Assembly: GCF_902635505.1 (NCBI RefSeq)
Contig: NC_045428.1
Coordinates: forward strand, 303,543,107 to 303,607,106
DNA: 64,000 nucleotides
Reading direction: 5' to 3'
Origin: Sarcophilus harrisii
Lineage: Eukaryota; Chordata; Mammalia; Dasyuromorphia; Dasyuridae
Shown: positions 10,370 to 21,662 of the stretch, piece after piece
Numbering within the stretch: the first letter of the stretch is position 1
Layout: each line of letters opens with the position of its first letter
Made by a program: the position numbers and the translations under genes
The notes under the pieces: model-generated
The model's input: the letters and a program-made list of their open reading frames with translations, nothing else
What the model was told of the DNA's origin: nothing
Databases searched by the model: none

Positions 10370-12106
10370 AAATACATTTCAGCAAAATCAAAGGATGACT
10401 TAGATGTTTGTTTAGAGAAGCAAATAAAGATGATTGATTTGATTTCATTATGGATACAAATGCAACTAAGAACATTTCATGGGGCATTTGGTCATTTTAT
10501 CTTAAACTACTTAGAATATAAGCAAAATAATTATGTGCTTGAAATCTGTTGTGCAGGATGAATAGTAGAAAAAAAATCGTTTAAAGACAAAATCTTCTAA
10601 GCCATATATATACTTTGGTATTTGGTGACTTCTATTTATAAGTGGGCCCAGAGGAGAAGGATTAAAAATATTTTGGAAAATGTGATTTAGGAGTAAGAAA
10701 AATAGCCAAAGTCATTTTGACTACACAGACATGTTATGCCTGTCTGTCTGGAATACTATTTTCACAGAGGGAGTTGGAAAGCATTGATAAAGAAATCAAG
10801 CAACTTCACCAAAAAAAGAAAAAAAGAAACTGATGAGATTTTAAGAAATGATAGATTACTAGTATAGGAATTTCAAAATCATCTGTCATTGAGCAGTGAG
10901 ACCATCTGGTTGCTAAAACTAAAATAAAAATTGACACCAAATTAAAGGAAAGTATAGAGATGAGAAATTGTGTACAGTTGACCAAGCTCCAAGCCATACT
11001 ATTCAGATGAGTTGTTGATGCCAAAAATAGGAATGAATAAGCTAATATCATTATAGTGTTTTAAAGTAACCAAGGCATTTTAAATATATTACCACCATTG
11101 TTCCTCTGAACAACCAAAAGACAGGTGTACTTGTTAGCCCCATTTTATAGATGAGAAAACAGGTTCATGAAACTTAATTTGCCCATAATCACACAAGTAG
11201 TATAAATATGCCTTAGACAAGATTTTAATGTCTTGTTAGTTCCAAGCCCACCATTCTTTCCACTATGCTGTATTAAGGCAAGGGCAACATCAGTTTAGAA
11301 TATATACTCATCTGAAAAGGCATTGATCATCACTATTAATATAAATAAATTATACTTAACTGTTGTAAAGGATTGACTATGTCTTCATGGTCAATAGGCA
11401 AAGAGACTCCTGGAATTTTCCTCGCTAGCAAGTATTAGACCTCCTTGCTAAGCAGATAGGCATGGAAGTGAAAGCCAGTACTGATCTTTATTCTGATTTT
11501 TTTTTTTTCTGGTATCAGGGAATTTCTGGGTTGGGGGTAGTAACTACTGCAAAATCCTTGTTTAGGTCTGGATATTTCACAGTCTCAGAATAGTTTGCAA
11601 TACTTTAGTGAAGTCCCTAGAGTTAATTCACCACGTTAGTAGCTCTCTGGATTTGTTTGAAATACTTTTTCTTGAGCAGTCTAAATAGGAAAACAAAAGG
11701 ACAGGAGCCTTGCCATTTCTGTTGACTTCAGAAAAATCCCTGGGTGTGCCTTTATGATTTCTAAGTCTGACTAGGTCAAAGGTATAACTCTAAAGTCATT
11801 TCAAGCTTTGAATCTCAGGAGAATTTGTGAGGAGTAGATCTAGGAAGAGATAGATGATAGAGAGTGAAATATAATACCTGGGAAACTGACTTCATAAGAA
11901 TCATTGATTTAAAACAGCAACATGTGATGTTAACCTAACTTTTATTTCATTGGGTTTATGAAGCAATGAAATCTGTTGATGACCTCTTTTTGACTTACCT
12001 CTTTTTCACTTATCTAGAGGGATAAACTTGGGCTAGTAATTGTTACTGATTTGCTTTGGGAATGGTAAATTGATACCTGACTCCATTATATTTCCTTTGA
12101 TTAAAG

Positions 12107-12285
12107 CTGAAAGAGTTAAAGAATCTACAACAGCAGTACCTTCAGATTAACCAAGAAAACACTGAACTCCGTCCACTGAAGGTTCAACTTCAGGAGTATC
12201 AGGAACAAACAAATAAGTATCTGTCTGTCCAGGAACAATTAAAACAGGAAAACCTCTCTTGTCAACAGGAGCTACAACACCTCAG
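12107..12285 (+). CDS. GOLGB1: GOLGB1 exon (coiled coil, 179 nt)
   Basis: Acceptor TTAAAG ends at 12106 and the donor is CTCAG|GTGAGA at 12286. The frame enters in phase 0 and leaves in phase 2 (last two bases AG of an Arg codon). Translation begins L-K-E-L-K-N-L-Q-Q-Q-Y and ends Q-E-L-Q-H-L, which matches human giantin directly after the last SLQNDRDRL motif. The acceptor has a weak pyrimidine tract (ATTTCCTTTGATTAAAG). Skipping this 179-nt exon would shift the frame. It is a short exon isolated between two large introns of 5.7 and 7.9 kb. Confidence 0.95.
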
Positions 12286-13060
12286 GTGAGATTTTTTTTT
12301 TCCTTAAAAGAGAAGTTTTTTTTTTACGCTTTTCCATGTACACCCCAACAGTCTTTCTTTGTGATAAATCCTTTCATAATTGTTTGGTGTTGTGTGTAAT
12401 TGTTTGGTTGTTGTATGAGAGGAAAAAAGAATGTGTCCCCAGCAGTCCTTTGTGATTTCTTAATCTTTCTAACAAGAGATCATCAAAACAAAAGAGAAAT
12501 CTCAAAACAAAATGACTCCCTCAACACCTTGTGAAGAAGTATTTGTTCTTGTGCTTGCATAGCATTTTTGTTGGGCACTCATATGCATGGAAGTAATGTT
12601 TTTGGGTAGACTTTAGACAAACTTTACAAAGTGAATGTTTTCTTTTTTCTTTTTCTTTTCTTTTTTCTTTTTTTTTTTTTTTTTTGCTTTTTAAAGATAG
12701 TCTTTTGTTTTCCAAATACATGCCAAGATGGTTTTTTTACATTCACCCTTGCAAAACTTTGTATTCCAACTTTTTCTTCCTCCTTTCCCTCTACCCTCCC
12801 CAGACAGCAAGTAATCCAATATAGGTTAAACATGTGTAATTCTTCTAAACATATTTCCTCATTTATCATGCTACATAAGAAATCTCAAGTCAAAAAGGGA
12901 GAAAGAAACAAGCAAGCAAACAACAACAAAAAAGTGAAAATACTATGCTGTGATCCACATTTAGCCCCACAGTTTTCTTTTCTGGATGCAGATGGCTCTC
13001 TGCATCCCAAGTCTGTTAGAATTGGCTTGAATCACCTCATTGTTGAAAAAAGCTGTCAGT

Positions 13061-14098
13061 AGAATAGTCAACTATAGCAATTTAGTGTTTGACAAACCCA
13101 AAGATCCTAACTTTTGGGATAAGAATTCATTATTTGACAAAAACTGCTGGGATAACTGGAAATTAGTATGGCAGAAATTAGGCATGGACCCACACTTAAC
13201 ACCGTATACCAAGATAAGATCAAAATGGGTCCATGATTTAGGCATAAAGAACGAGATTATAAACAAATTGGAGGAACATAGGATAGTTTATCTCTCAGAC
13301 TTGTGGAGGAGGAAGAAATTTGTGACTAAAGACGAACTAGAGACCATTATTGATCACAAAATAGAAAATTTTGATTACATCAAATTAAAAAGCTTCTGTA
13401 CAAACAAAACTAAGGTAAACAAGATTAGAAGGGAAGCAACAAACTGGGAAAACATCTTCACAGTTAAAGGTTCTGATAAAAGCCTCATTTACAAAATATA
13501 TAGAGAACTGACTCTAATTTATAAGAAACCAAGCCATTCTCCAATTGATAAATGGTCAAAGGATATGAACAGACAATTTTCAGATGATGAAATTGAAATT
13601 ATTACCACTCATATGAAAGAATGTTCCAAATCATTATTAATCAGAGAAATGCAAATTAAGACAACTCTGAGATACCACTATACACCTGTCAGATTGGCTA
13701 AGATGACAGGAAAAAATAATGATGATTGTTGGAGGGGATGGGGGAAAACTGGGACACTGATACATTGTTGGTGGAGTTGTGAACGAATCCAACCATTCTG
13801 GAGAGCAATCTGGAATTATGTCCAAAAAGTTATCAAACTGTGCATACCCTTTGATCCAGCAGTGTTTCTACTGGGCTTATACCCCAAGGAGATACCAAAG
13901 AAGGGAAAGGGACAAGTATGTGCCAAAATGTTTGTGGCAGCCCTGTTTGTAGTGGCTAGAAGCTGGAAACTGAGTGGATGCCCATCCATTGGAGAATGGT
14001 TGGGTAAATTGTGGTATATGAATGTTATGGAATATTATTGTTCTGTAAGAAATGACCAGCAGGATGAATACAGAGAGGCTTGGAGAGACTTACATTAA
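13061..14098 (+). pseudogene. L1 ORF2 C-terminal region
   Basis: About 345 codons of L1 ORF2 downstream of the reverse-transcriptase domain. Family landmarks visible: KLKSFCTNKT, DKWSKDMNRQFS, IREMQIKTTLRYHYTPVR, then the C-terminal Cys-rich zinc-knuckle-like part (W-R-G-W-G-K-T-G-T-L-I-H-C-W-W), FDPAVFLLGLYPKE, and MWYxxxMEYY-like LWYMNVMEYYCSVRNDQ. It stops at LH (TAA at 14096), whereas the copy at 35540-35989 continues to LMLSEMSR, so a point change ended it about 25 codons early. No endonuclease or RT domain is present because of 5' truncation. Confidence 0.9.
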
Positions 14099-14557
14099 CT
14101 GATGCTGAGTGAAATGAGCAGAACCAAGAGAACATTATATACATCAACAATGATACTGTATGAAGATGTAATCTGATGGAAGTGGATTTCTTTGACAAAG
14201 AGACCTAATTCAGTTTCAATTGATCAATGATGGACAGAAGCAGCTACACCCAAAGAAAAAACACTGGGAAATGAAAGTAAATTGTTTGCATTTTTGTTTT
14301 TCTTCCTGGGTTATTTTTACCTTCTGAATCCAATTCTCCCTGTGCAACAAGAAAACTGGATCTGCACACATACATTGTATCTAGGATATACTAGGACATA
14401 TTCAACATATATAGGACTGCTTGTCATCTAGGGGTGGGGGTGGAGGGTGGGAGGGAAAAATTGGAACAGAAGTGAATGCAAGGGATAATGTTGTAAAAAA
14501 AAATTACCCTGGCATGGATTCTGTCAATAAAAAGTTACTATAATTAAAAAAAAAAAA
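13061..14557 (+). mobile_element. Younger 5'-truncated L1 (ORF2 C-terminus plus 3' UTR)
   Basis: Starts inside ORF2 and ends 'tcaataaaaagttactataa' plus an A-run. Target duplication agctgtcagt (with preceding A residues) at 13051-13060 and 14564-14573. It is very similar to the 3' 1.5 kb of the full-length L1 at 30372 (both begin-matching segments read 'agaatagtcaactatagcaa'), so both belong to one lineage. Inserted in opposite orientation to the older host L1. Confidence 0.92.
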
Positions 14558-14929
14558 AAAAAAAGCTGTCAGTCAGAGTTGATCAATGTTTTCTGATGTA
14601 AATTTTTACCAGAGATATTTTATTCCAAAAATGTACCTTCTTAGTCAAAAATTTATGTACTGCCTTCTAGAGTTTCCTTAGTTAACTGAAAACATGTCTT
14701 TGACCTAAAAGTGCAAATTCAAAGTTAGGATTCAGATTTGCATGAAATGTGGAACTAAAATGGCAAAACTGGAAACCCACTTGCCTCTGGTCTGTTGTTT
14801 TGGAGTCCGAATTTTTGAGACTCCAAATTAGCTCTATTGTGATGGAGCTGAAGTTCTCTCTGCAATTTATTATCTGTGAAACTTTGGGCACTTAATCTCT
14901 TGGGTCTTCATTTTCCCCATGGTATAATG

Positions 14930-15880
14930 GAAGGAATATAAGCTCTAGAATTAGAAAATCTGGGTTCACATTCTGTCTTTGTTACTTACTAATTATGTAC
15001 TGGCTAAGTCATGTTGCCTTCCTGGTCCTCAAGTTTTCTTCTCCTTGAAAAGAGGGGCTTTGGTGTTTGGTCCTATCTATCCAGTGAGGAGCTTGGGCTA
15101 TAAAAAGCTTTTTATTCCCTCTCATTTCCCTTATCCTATCTCTGTGAGAGCCATCTTACAGCCTTTCCTCATTACTTATGGCTAGTGATTTACTTGATTT
15201 TCTTTCATCAGGTTCTGTGTCCCTTATATCTTTAATAGAGAGAAGCAGAATAGCATATTGCATAGAGACAGCCGGGCTCAGAAACAGAATAACGTAGGTT
15301 CAAGTCTTACCCCAGTGCATGCTGGCAAGAATCTTAACTCAGTGTCCTGGGCAAGTAACTGTAAGACTGTAAATTGTGGAATAGTTGCTGATCTGCATGA
15401 ATAGAGATTACTTAGAGATTCAGCTAGAGATAGTATGGAGGGGGTGGCATGGGGATGAGGAACTAGATACAGAAACAGGATTTAGGATTACAGGAGACAT
15501 GGAATAAATTGATTGCAGGTACTCCAGGAAGGCTACAGAATTAGAATCACATCATTTCTGGGTTTATTACCAGCTACAATGTGCTTATGGGATTCTTGGG
15601 AGGCTTGAGCTCTTAGAGACTCCTTGATTCCTCTGAAGAATTTTTATTGCTTTGGTTTTCTTCAAACTTCAGGTTAGAGTAAGGAACAAAATATTTTTTA
15701 GAAAAATTGTTCTTTCTAGAGAGTCAAGCTGGTATAGTAGATAAGACTTCAGTTAGGGAGACCTAGGTTCAAATCCAGTCTCTGACACAGTGATACTGGC
15801 AAGTCGCTTATTCTTTCAGTGCCCCCAGGGTATTCTTTAGGATGTAAGTTGCAGATAAATTGTTGATATTGTCAGAGGGT
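14930..15880 (+). repeat. Cluster of MIR-like SINE remnants
   Basis: Three blocks with CORE/MIR-like wording: 14935-15010 ('agctctagaattagaaaatc'), 15245-15370 ('ggttcaagtcttaccccag', 'ctgggcaagtaactg') and 15725-15830 ('ggttcaaatccagtctctga', 'tggcaagtcgctta'). Old and diverged; exact ends uncertain. Confidence 0.5.
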
Positions 15881-16032
15881 ATTTCCTCACTAGGAGTCCT
15901 CTAAACTAATGAAATTACAGGTTTGAATTCCCACAAAATTGTTCAATGTCTGGCTATACCAATCCTCATATTGCCAGCTCATCCAATCACCCTCCAAAAT
16001 TGTATTCCAAGTGTGAGGATCTTTTCCTAGAT

Positions 16033-18415
16033 AGAGCAACATATGGAGGATTCTGGGAAGATAGCAAAGTAGCTTGGTCAATCCCGATTTCCCCCACATA
16101 GAGAACATATTTTTGCCTTAGGGCAAACATAGACTCATGAAGAATCTAGAAGACTTGGGGTAGAACTGGGATCCTTTTGATACAACCCTAGAAAATCTGA
16201 AGAAAGAGCCCAGGCTGAGATTGATTTGTCTGAAGTGCAAACACCTCCAGGCTAGCTCCACAGAAAGAACAATCAGGGACTCTTCCAGCTAACTGGATGT
16301 CGCTGAAGTGTCAGCAGGAACCACAAAGACTTTCACTTTTCTGTATGTGGAGTAGGGATTTGAGTCTGGAAAGACAGAGAATGTTGGGAATGCAGCCCAC
16401 CTCAGCTGTGCTGCTGAAATACGGCCTTGGACAAGAAGGAACCAACACCTGGTGAGTGTAGAGGCAGTAGGGCAAGAGCACTGCTATCTGTGGGCACTTG
16501 CAGGAGGAGGGTGGAGCTCTCTTGGTTTAGGGTTTCTGGTCTGGAAGTTGGAAGGGAAACTTGAAGCACCATCCCCCCCCATCCCACAATCATAGGTGCT
16601 TACACCAATACTTCTTATTTAAAAAAATAAATTAATTGGCAAAGAAGAAAGGACCTCGTCATTGAAACATATTATGGGAACGGAGAAGACCAGGATTCAT
16701 CTTCATAGGAGGACACTTTTTTTTTTTTTTTTTTTTTTTTAAACTAAAGCTTTTACCCCACAGAGTAATGTGATATGGCTCTCTGTCCAGAGAGAATTTT
16801 TAGAAGAACTAAAAAAAGAATTAAAAAACCAAATGAGAGTAAAATCAAAGAAATAAAACCATCTGAGAAAAAACAGAAACTTATGAAAAAAAAATTAACA
16901 AACTAGAAAAAGAGTAGAGTCTCAAAGATGAAAATAATGGTTTGTAAATTAGAATTGGGCAAGGGGAAACTAAACCCATAACCATTATGACTTTCTCCAA
17001 AAGATATTAGTAACAACCATTACATAACTTTGCCATAGTGAAGTTATGAGAGACCAAGAAATAACAAAACAGATTATAAAGAATGAGAAAATAGAACAAA
17101 ATGTGAAACATCTTATGAGGAAAATGACAGATCTGGAGAATAGATCAAGAAGAGAAAATATAAGAATAATTGAATTACCAGAAAGTTCTGACCAAAAAGA
17201 GAGCCTTGACACAATAATGCAGGAAATAACCCAAGAAAATTTCCTTGGAGTGATAGAACAAGAGGGGAAAATAGAAATAGAAAAAGTCTACTGATTACCA
17301 TCTCAAAGAGATCCTGTGTGAAAAACAAAAACAACAGGAATATTATTGCCAAATTTCTAAATTCCCAAATCAAAGAAAATTTTGCAAAAAACAAGAAAAA
17401 AACAATTCAGATATCCTGGAGCCACAATTAGAATTACACAAGACTTATCATCAACTATAATAAAAGACCCCAGATCTTGGAATTATATCTACAATCAAAA
17501 GAACTTGGCCCGCAGCTCAAAATATCACATTCAGTAAAATTAGTTATAATCTTAAATGAGAAAAAAGGACATTCAAAGAACTTGAAGATTTTCAGAACTT
17601 TCTATCAACCAAACTGGAACTTAACAGAAAATTTAGCATATAAGAGCCAATGTGAAAGATCAGTTTTAAGAAACTTAACATGTACTACTGGGCTTATATC
17701 CCAAAGAGATCTTAAAGGGAAAGGGACCTGTATGTGCAAGAATGTTTGTGGCAGCCCTCTTTGTAGTGGCCAGAAACTAGAAACTAAGTGGATGCCCATC
17801 AATTGGGGAATGGCTGAATAAATTGTGGTATATGGATAATATGGAATATTATTGTTTGGTAAGAAACGACCAACAGGATGATTTCAGAAAGGCCTGGAGA
17901 GACTTACATTACTGAGGCTGAGTGAAATGAGCAGGACCAGGAGATCATTATATACTTCAACAACAATATTATGATGATCAATTTTGATGGACCTGGCCAT
18001 CCTCAGCAATGAGATGAACCAAATCGGTTCCAATAGAGCAGCAATGAACTGAACCAGCTACACCCAGTGAAAGAACTCTGGGAGATGACTAAGAACCATT
18101 ACACTGAATTCCCAATCCCTATATTTTTGCCCACCTGCATTTTTTATTTCCTTCACAGGCTAACTGTACAATATTTCGGAGTCCAATTCTTTTTGTACAG
18201 CAAAATAATGGTTTGGACATGTATACTTATTTTGTATTTAATTTATACTCTACTATATTTCACATGTATTGGTCATCTTGCCATCTAGGGGAGGAGGTGG
18301 GGGGAAGGAGGGGAAAAATTGGAACAAAAGGTTTGGCCGTTGTCAGTGCTGTAAAATTACCATGTATATAATTTGTAAATAAAAAGCTATTAAAATTATT
18401 AAAAAAAAAAAAAGA
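16033..18415 (+). mobile_element. HAL1-like L1: 5' UTR + ORF1 + 3' end, most of ORF2 absent
   Basis: Begins with an L1-type 5' end ('ggattctgggaagatagcaa'), has a GC-richer 5' UTR (16100-16600), an ORF1 region (about 16780-17640), then passes within about 40 bases to the last part of ORF2 ('tactgggcttatatcccaaa', 17689 on) and an L1 3' UTR ending 'aataaaaagctattaaaatt' and A-rich tail. The endonuclease and RT domains (about 3.3 kb) are missing. Possible short target duplication atatgga at both ends is weak. Either an internal deletion of one L1 or a HAL1-type non-autonomous family. Confidence 0.75.
17046..17294 (+). pseudogene. L1 ORF1 fragment (coiled coil / RRM start)
   Basis: 82 open codons with the ORF1 signature MRKMTDLENRSRRENIRI followed by I-E-L-P-E, the junction between the ORF1 coiled coil and its RRM-like domain. 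ORF1 proteins are nucleic-acid-binding trimers of the L1 RNP. The homologous segment of the full-length L1 is at 31469. The reading is lost after 17294, though ORF1 C-terminal homology ('ggagccacaattagaattac') continues to about 17640 in decayed form. Confidence 0.85.
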
Positions 18416-18477
18416 AAAGAAAGAAACTTAATATGGACAAACTGTTTAAATGTGGACAAATTATTTGTTTTTTTTAA

Positions 18478-18532
18478 TATATATATATGTATGTGTATAT
18501 ATATATATATATGTATATATGTATTTATATAT
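18478..18532. repeat. AT/GT-rich microsatellite
   Basis: Irregular TA and TATG units directly after the tail region of the HAL1-like element. Confidence 0.85.
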
Positions 18533-18729
18533 ACATGGAACACACATGTATTTATATAAGATTCATATCCACAATAGGGTAGCTCAAAAGAAAGATTGGT
18601 AGAGTTCAGGTAAAAATAACAGTCATACAAATGAGGTGCAGAGGAAGAATAGACAGGCATTAGAGGGGGGAGAAGGGCTCGTAGTTTTGTAAACCTACTC
18701 ACATTGGGAATGGATTCAGTAAGTAACAC

Positions 18730-18781
<52 letters not shown>

Positions 18782-18802
18782 CATACATACATACATACAT
18801 AC
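18730..18802. repeat. Compound microsatellite (GT)n(AT)n(ACAT)n
   Basis: A GT run, then an AT run, then about nine ACAT units without interruption. It creates long open frames of low complexity on the minus strand that are not genes. Confidence 0.95.
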
Positions 18803-20158
18803 ACTAAGAAGGGGGAATAGCACCCTCCAAAATCTATAAAGAAATAAGGGAGGAGGGATGAGGGGAGATGGGGAAGCAAATGGTAAGAGAAGACGACGAC
18901 AAGGGAAGGATCCTTGGGTAGGGGAGGTTAAGTAATAACAAGGCAAGTTAAGGAGCAGAATTTAATTAAAGAGAGGCAATAAGCATAGGAAAGGTATGTG
19001 GGTGTGACTATTTATGTATACATAAATATATCTTTTCTTAAATGTAGTTTGCTTGGAAGTGGAGGGAGGGGCAATGAAAGGGGAAAAAAAGAATAAAATA
19101 AATTAAGTGAGCAGCAGAGAACCAAAGAACAATTTACAGGAAAGTAAAGAAAAAATGGTGATTCATGAATATAATATCTTCTAATATTATATTATAACTT
19201 TCTTAATCTGGTAATTTATTGTTATATATTTTGAATCCTCTCTGATGTTTGACTGGGCACATGTCAATGTTCTCTATTGTTTTGCTTTATTTTATTTTGT
19301 ATTTCCTTTCTGTTTTCCTTTTTTTTTCTTACTCTGTTTTTTCAACTAAAAAAAAAAGAAAAAATTTCTTAGCAACTTGCAGTTTCTTTCTCTTCTGTTT
19401 TCCTTGATCTGTTGGTTTATTGTTTATCTCTTCATTTTTAATATAGAAAAGACTATTCTTGTATTCCACACAATTTTTTTCAATTATTCCTATTTGCAAA
19501 GGTTGGTGTCAGTTAGTTAAAAAGTGATATTATAATCTTTTTATACATGAAAAGAAATGTTATATATCTTATGAGTCACTGCTGATGGAGCTCATATTAA
19601 TGAGAGAATAGTGAATGAGCCATTTTTCTTTGACACTTACACCAAAGAATTATAAAATATAATCATCAGAAATTGCTCAACCAGAACATAGCAAATTAAA
19701 CTCAGTAAATAAGTATTAAGTTTATACTATGTGCAGTGTATTTTGCTTGGCAGTGGGGGATATAAAGAAGGAACAAGATGCTCCCCCTGTCCTTAAGATT
19801 ATAACTTAATAGGTAGGGATAAAATGTTTATAGCACAGGATCAGATTGTCTCTGTTGCATTCTGAAATGGGCAGAGTTTGGTTGAGCTATCTGTAGAGTG
19901 CTATGCAAGAGTTCTTAGTACTACCATAAGGAAGAATCTGCCAGGAGGAAAAATATAAGTGATATCATAAGAATGCCTCTTTCCGTTCCTTACTCTTTAA
20001 TCCAGTTTAGCAAAAGGCAAATGGAACTTGAGATATGAAAATAAGAGTGGGGTATCACTTAGTTATGATTGATCCTAAAATTTTATGAAAAGGCACCAAG
20101 AATTCGATGTGAGTATGAGTTGAACCATCTCCCTCTGACCATTTTCTGTGCCTTCTAG

Positions 20159-20324
20159 AAAGGAGAAGAATACTTGGGAAGTCCAAGAGAAGCAGGTTAG
20201 AGAGCAGTATCTGATGGTCCTCTCTGACAAGGAGCAGCAACTGAACCATCTGCAGAGTCTGGTGCAAGAGCTGAGGTCTTCATCTAGCCGGCCTTCTGTT
20301 CTCTCAGAGCAGTACCAAAAACAG
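20159..20324 (+). CDS. GOLGB1: GOLGB1 exon (166 nt)
   Basis: Acceptor TGCCTTCTAG ends at 20158; donor CAG|GTGAGC at 20325. One base completes the split Arg codon, then 55 codons read K-E-K-N-T-W-E-V-Q-E-K-Q and continue through REQYLMVLSDKEQQLNHLQ to QYQKQ. The REQYLMVLSDKEQQL block is nearly the same as human giantin. It leaves in phase 0. The Ser-rich end (ELRSSSSRPSVLSEQ) marks a break in the coiled coil. Confidence 0.95.
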
Positions 20325-20503
20325 GTGAGCTGGGCCTTGACCAATCCAAAGGAGTGGCTGGAGCTTGTGCCTGGTAGGCTTCCAAGGGAAACCTAGTGCC
20401 TATTGGTCACTGTAATTATCACTCCCTGGAATGGTCAGAATTTGTCTATAGGAGATTCAGTAGTTGGAATGAAGAGTGAATTCTGTAAGTGCTTTTCTCT
20501 CAG

Positions 20504-20644
20504 CAGCCATCCCCAGAAGCAGCAATTTCCCCAGAGTCGACCCGGGCCCTGGATTCTGAGATAGGGCTTCTCAAAACCCAGCTTAACGACAGCTTGAAGG
20601 AAGTTCATCAGAAGGAGTTGAGAATCCAACAGCTGAACAGCAAG
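20504..20644 (+). CDS. GOLGB1: GOLGB1 exon (141 nt) with tandem NAGNAG acceptor
   Basis: The intron ends in CTCTCAGCAG, so two acceptors three bases apart can be used. The first gives 47 codons starting Q-P-S-P-E-A; the second drops one Gln. The donor is AAG|GTAAGT at 20645, phase 0. The block LKTQLNDSLKEVHQKELRIQ is close to human giantin. The N-terminal third (Pro/Ser/Ala-rich) is poorly conserved linker. The preceding intron is only 179 bases. Confidence 0.95.
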
Positions 20645-21503
20645 GTAAGTTTCTCATCAGACCTATGTTGGAGCTGTTAGAGCTGAAAGAAAGAGAGGGA
20701 ATACTTGCTTCCTATCTATTTCCTAATAGGAAGAGAGGAAGCAGGGCCAGCTCTGGACACAATCAAAGGAAAGAAATGACATTTTTTTCTTTGGTGCTTC
20801 TTCCTTATTTTTCTCTTTTGCCTCTTTCTAAGAGCAAAGGATGGAAGCTGTGTCTCCAACTTTGATCTAGAGAATTTTTTCTCTTAGATACAAAGATAAG
20901 GTCAAAGAAACTGGGGTCTTAGCTTAGGTAGGCTTGATTGATGTGGCATTAAGAGTAAAACCAATGGGCATTAGGATTTCAACTCAGTAAAAGAATGAAT
21001 TTTCTAATAGTGAGAACTGTCTGTGAATGGAGTGGGATAACTTGGAATGTAGTAAATAGCCTTTAAGGAAAATCCTTTGAAATTCTCTGATTCTGATTCT
21101 TATATTTATGCTATACATGCCAGTGTTTGTATTGTCATCCCTGTTAGATTGTGGGGTTCCGCTTTCTTCTATTTCCTCCTCATGACAATAGTACAACAGG
21201 GTCTTGTGCAAGTTTCTTTATTAGTTTTAGGTGATAGCTCCTTGTCCAACTGTGTGGAACTAAAAAATAAAAGAATGTAGTGATTTCTTACACTTGAACC
21301 CAGGCTAATGTACTATCCAGATCTTTTCCCTGACCTTTGTTTAGGGTACAATATTAGATGATCTTTTGGAGTTGAAGGTTTTTCATCAAAAGTGTCTTAT
21401 CTGTTATCATCAAAATCTCTTACCTTGATCAAGAAGAGACGACCTGATGTCTGCCAATTGAGAAATTCTCTGTGGGCTACTAACCTGATTTTCTTTATTT
21501 TAG
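20645..21503 (+). other. GOLGB1 intron
   Basis: GT-AG intron of 859 bases; no repeat recognised with confidence. Confidence 0.85.
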
Positions 21504-21662
21504 CTCTCTCAAATCTTTGAAGAGAAAAGTTCCCTTTCCATTCAGCTTCGTGGTAGCAGTCAGAGTCTTCGTGAAAGCCATCAGCGCTATAATGACCTTC
21601 TGAATCATTGCACAGGCTTAAAGAGACAGATTCAGGAGATGCAGCCCCTAAGCAAAGAAACG
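21504..21662 (+). CDS. GOLGB1: GOLGB1 exon (159 nt)
   Basis: Acceptor TTTATTTTAG ends at 21503; donor ACG|GTGAGT at 21663; 53 codons, phase 0 at both ends. It reads L-S-Q-I-F-E-E-K-S-S-L-S-I-Q-L and then SLRESHQRYNDLLNHC, matching the human SQLLEEKNTLSIQL...DLLNHC region. Because it is phase 0-0 and a multiple of three, it could be skipped without shifting frame; no sequence evidence for skipping is seen. Confidence 0.94.

Larger units (their letters stand above)
6411..12106 (+). other. GOLGB1 intron with rearranged repeat locus
   Basis: GT-AG intron of 5.7 kb. From 8120 to 10370 it is a patchwork of an L2 fragment, a tandem duplication, two antisense L1 tails and an inverted duplication (separate entries). 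6690-6960 and 11300-12000 have no confident assignment; the former resembles an old degraded repeat also suggested near 54780-55080. No coding signal in the remainder. Confidence 0.8.
12644..14584 (-). mobile_element. Older L1 3' end, antisense, split by a younger L1
   Basis: Minus-strand L1 3' UTR: T-rich end at about 12644-12690, then 'ccttgcaaaactttgtattc' and onward to 'tcattgttgaaaaaagctg', resuming after the younger insertion at 14574 ('cagagttgatc'). Target duplication aatgttttct at 12634-12643 and 14585-14594. The inner L1 (13061-14557) is not part of its own sequence. Confidence 0.85.
12286..20158 (+). other. GOLGB1 intron (7.9 kb)
   Basis: GT-AG intron. Holds the nested L1 pair (12644-14584), MIR-like SINE remnants (14930-15880), the HAL1-like L1 (about 16033-18415), and microsatellites (18478-18532, 18730-18802). 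18830-20100 is A/T-rich; the part at 19700-19830 looks like an old antisense L2 end. No exon signal seen. Confidence 0.8.

Noticed and set aside
12521-13062. Phe- or Lys-rich open frames
   Set aside because: They read through a T-run and the antisense L1 3' UTR.
18343-18946. Minus-strand open frames of up to 178 codons
   Set aside because: They translate AT/GT/ACAT microsatellites (runs of Tyr-Ile and Thr-His) and an L1 tail.
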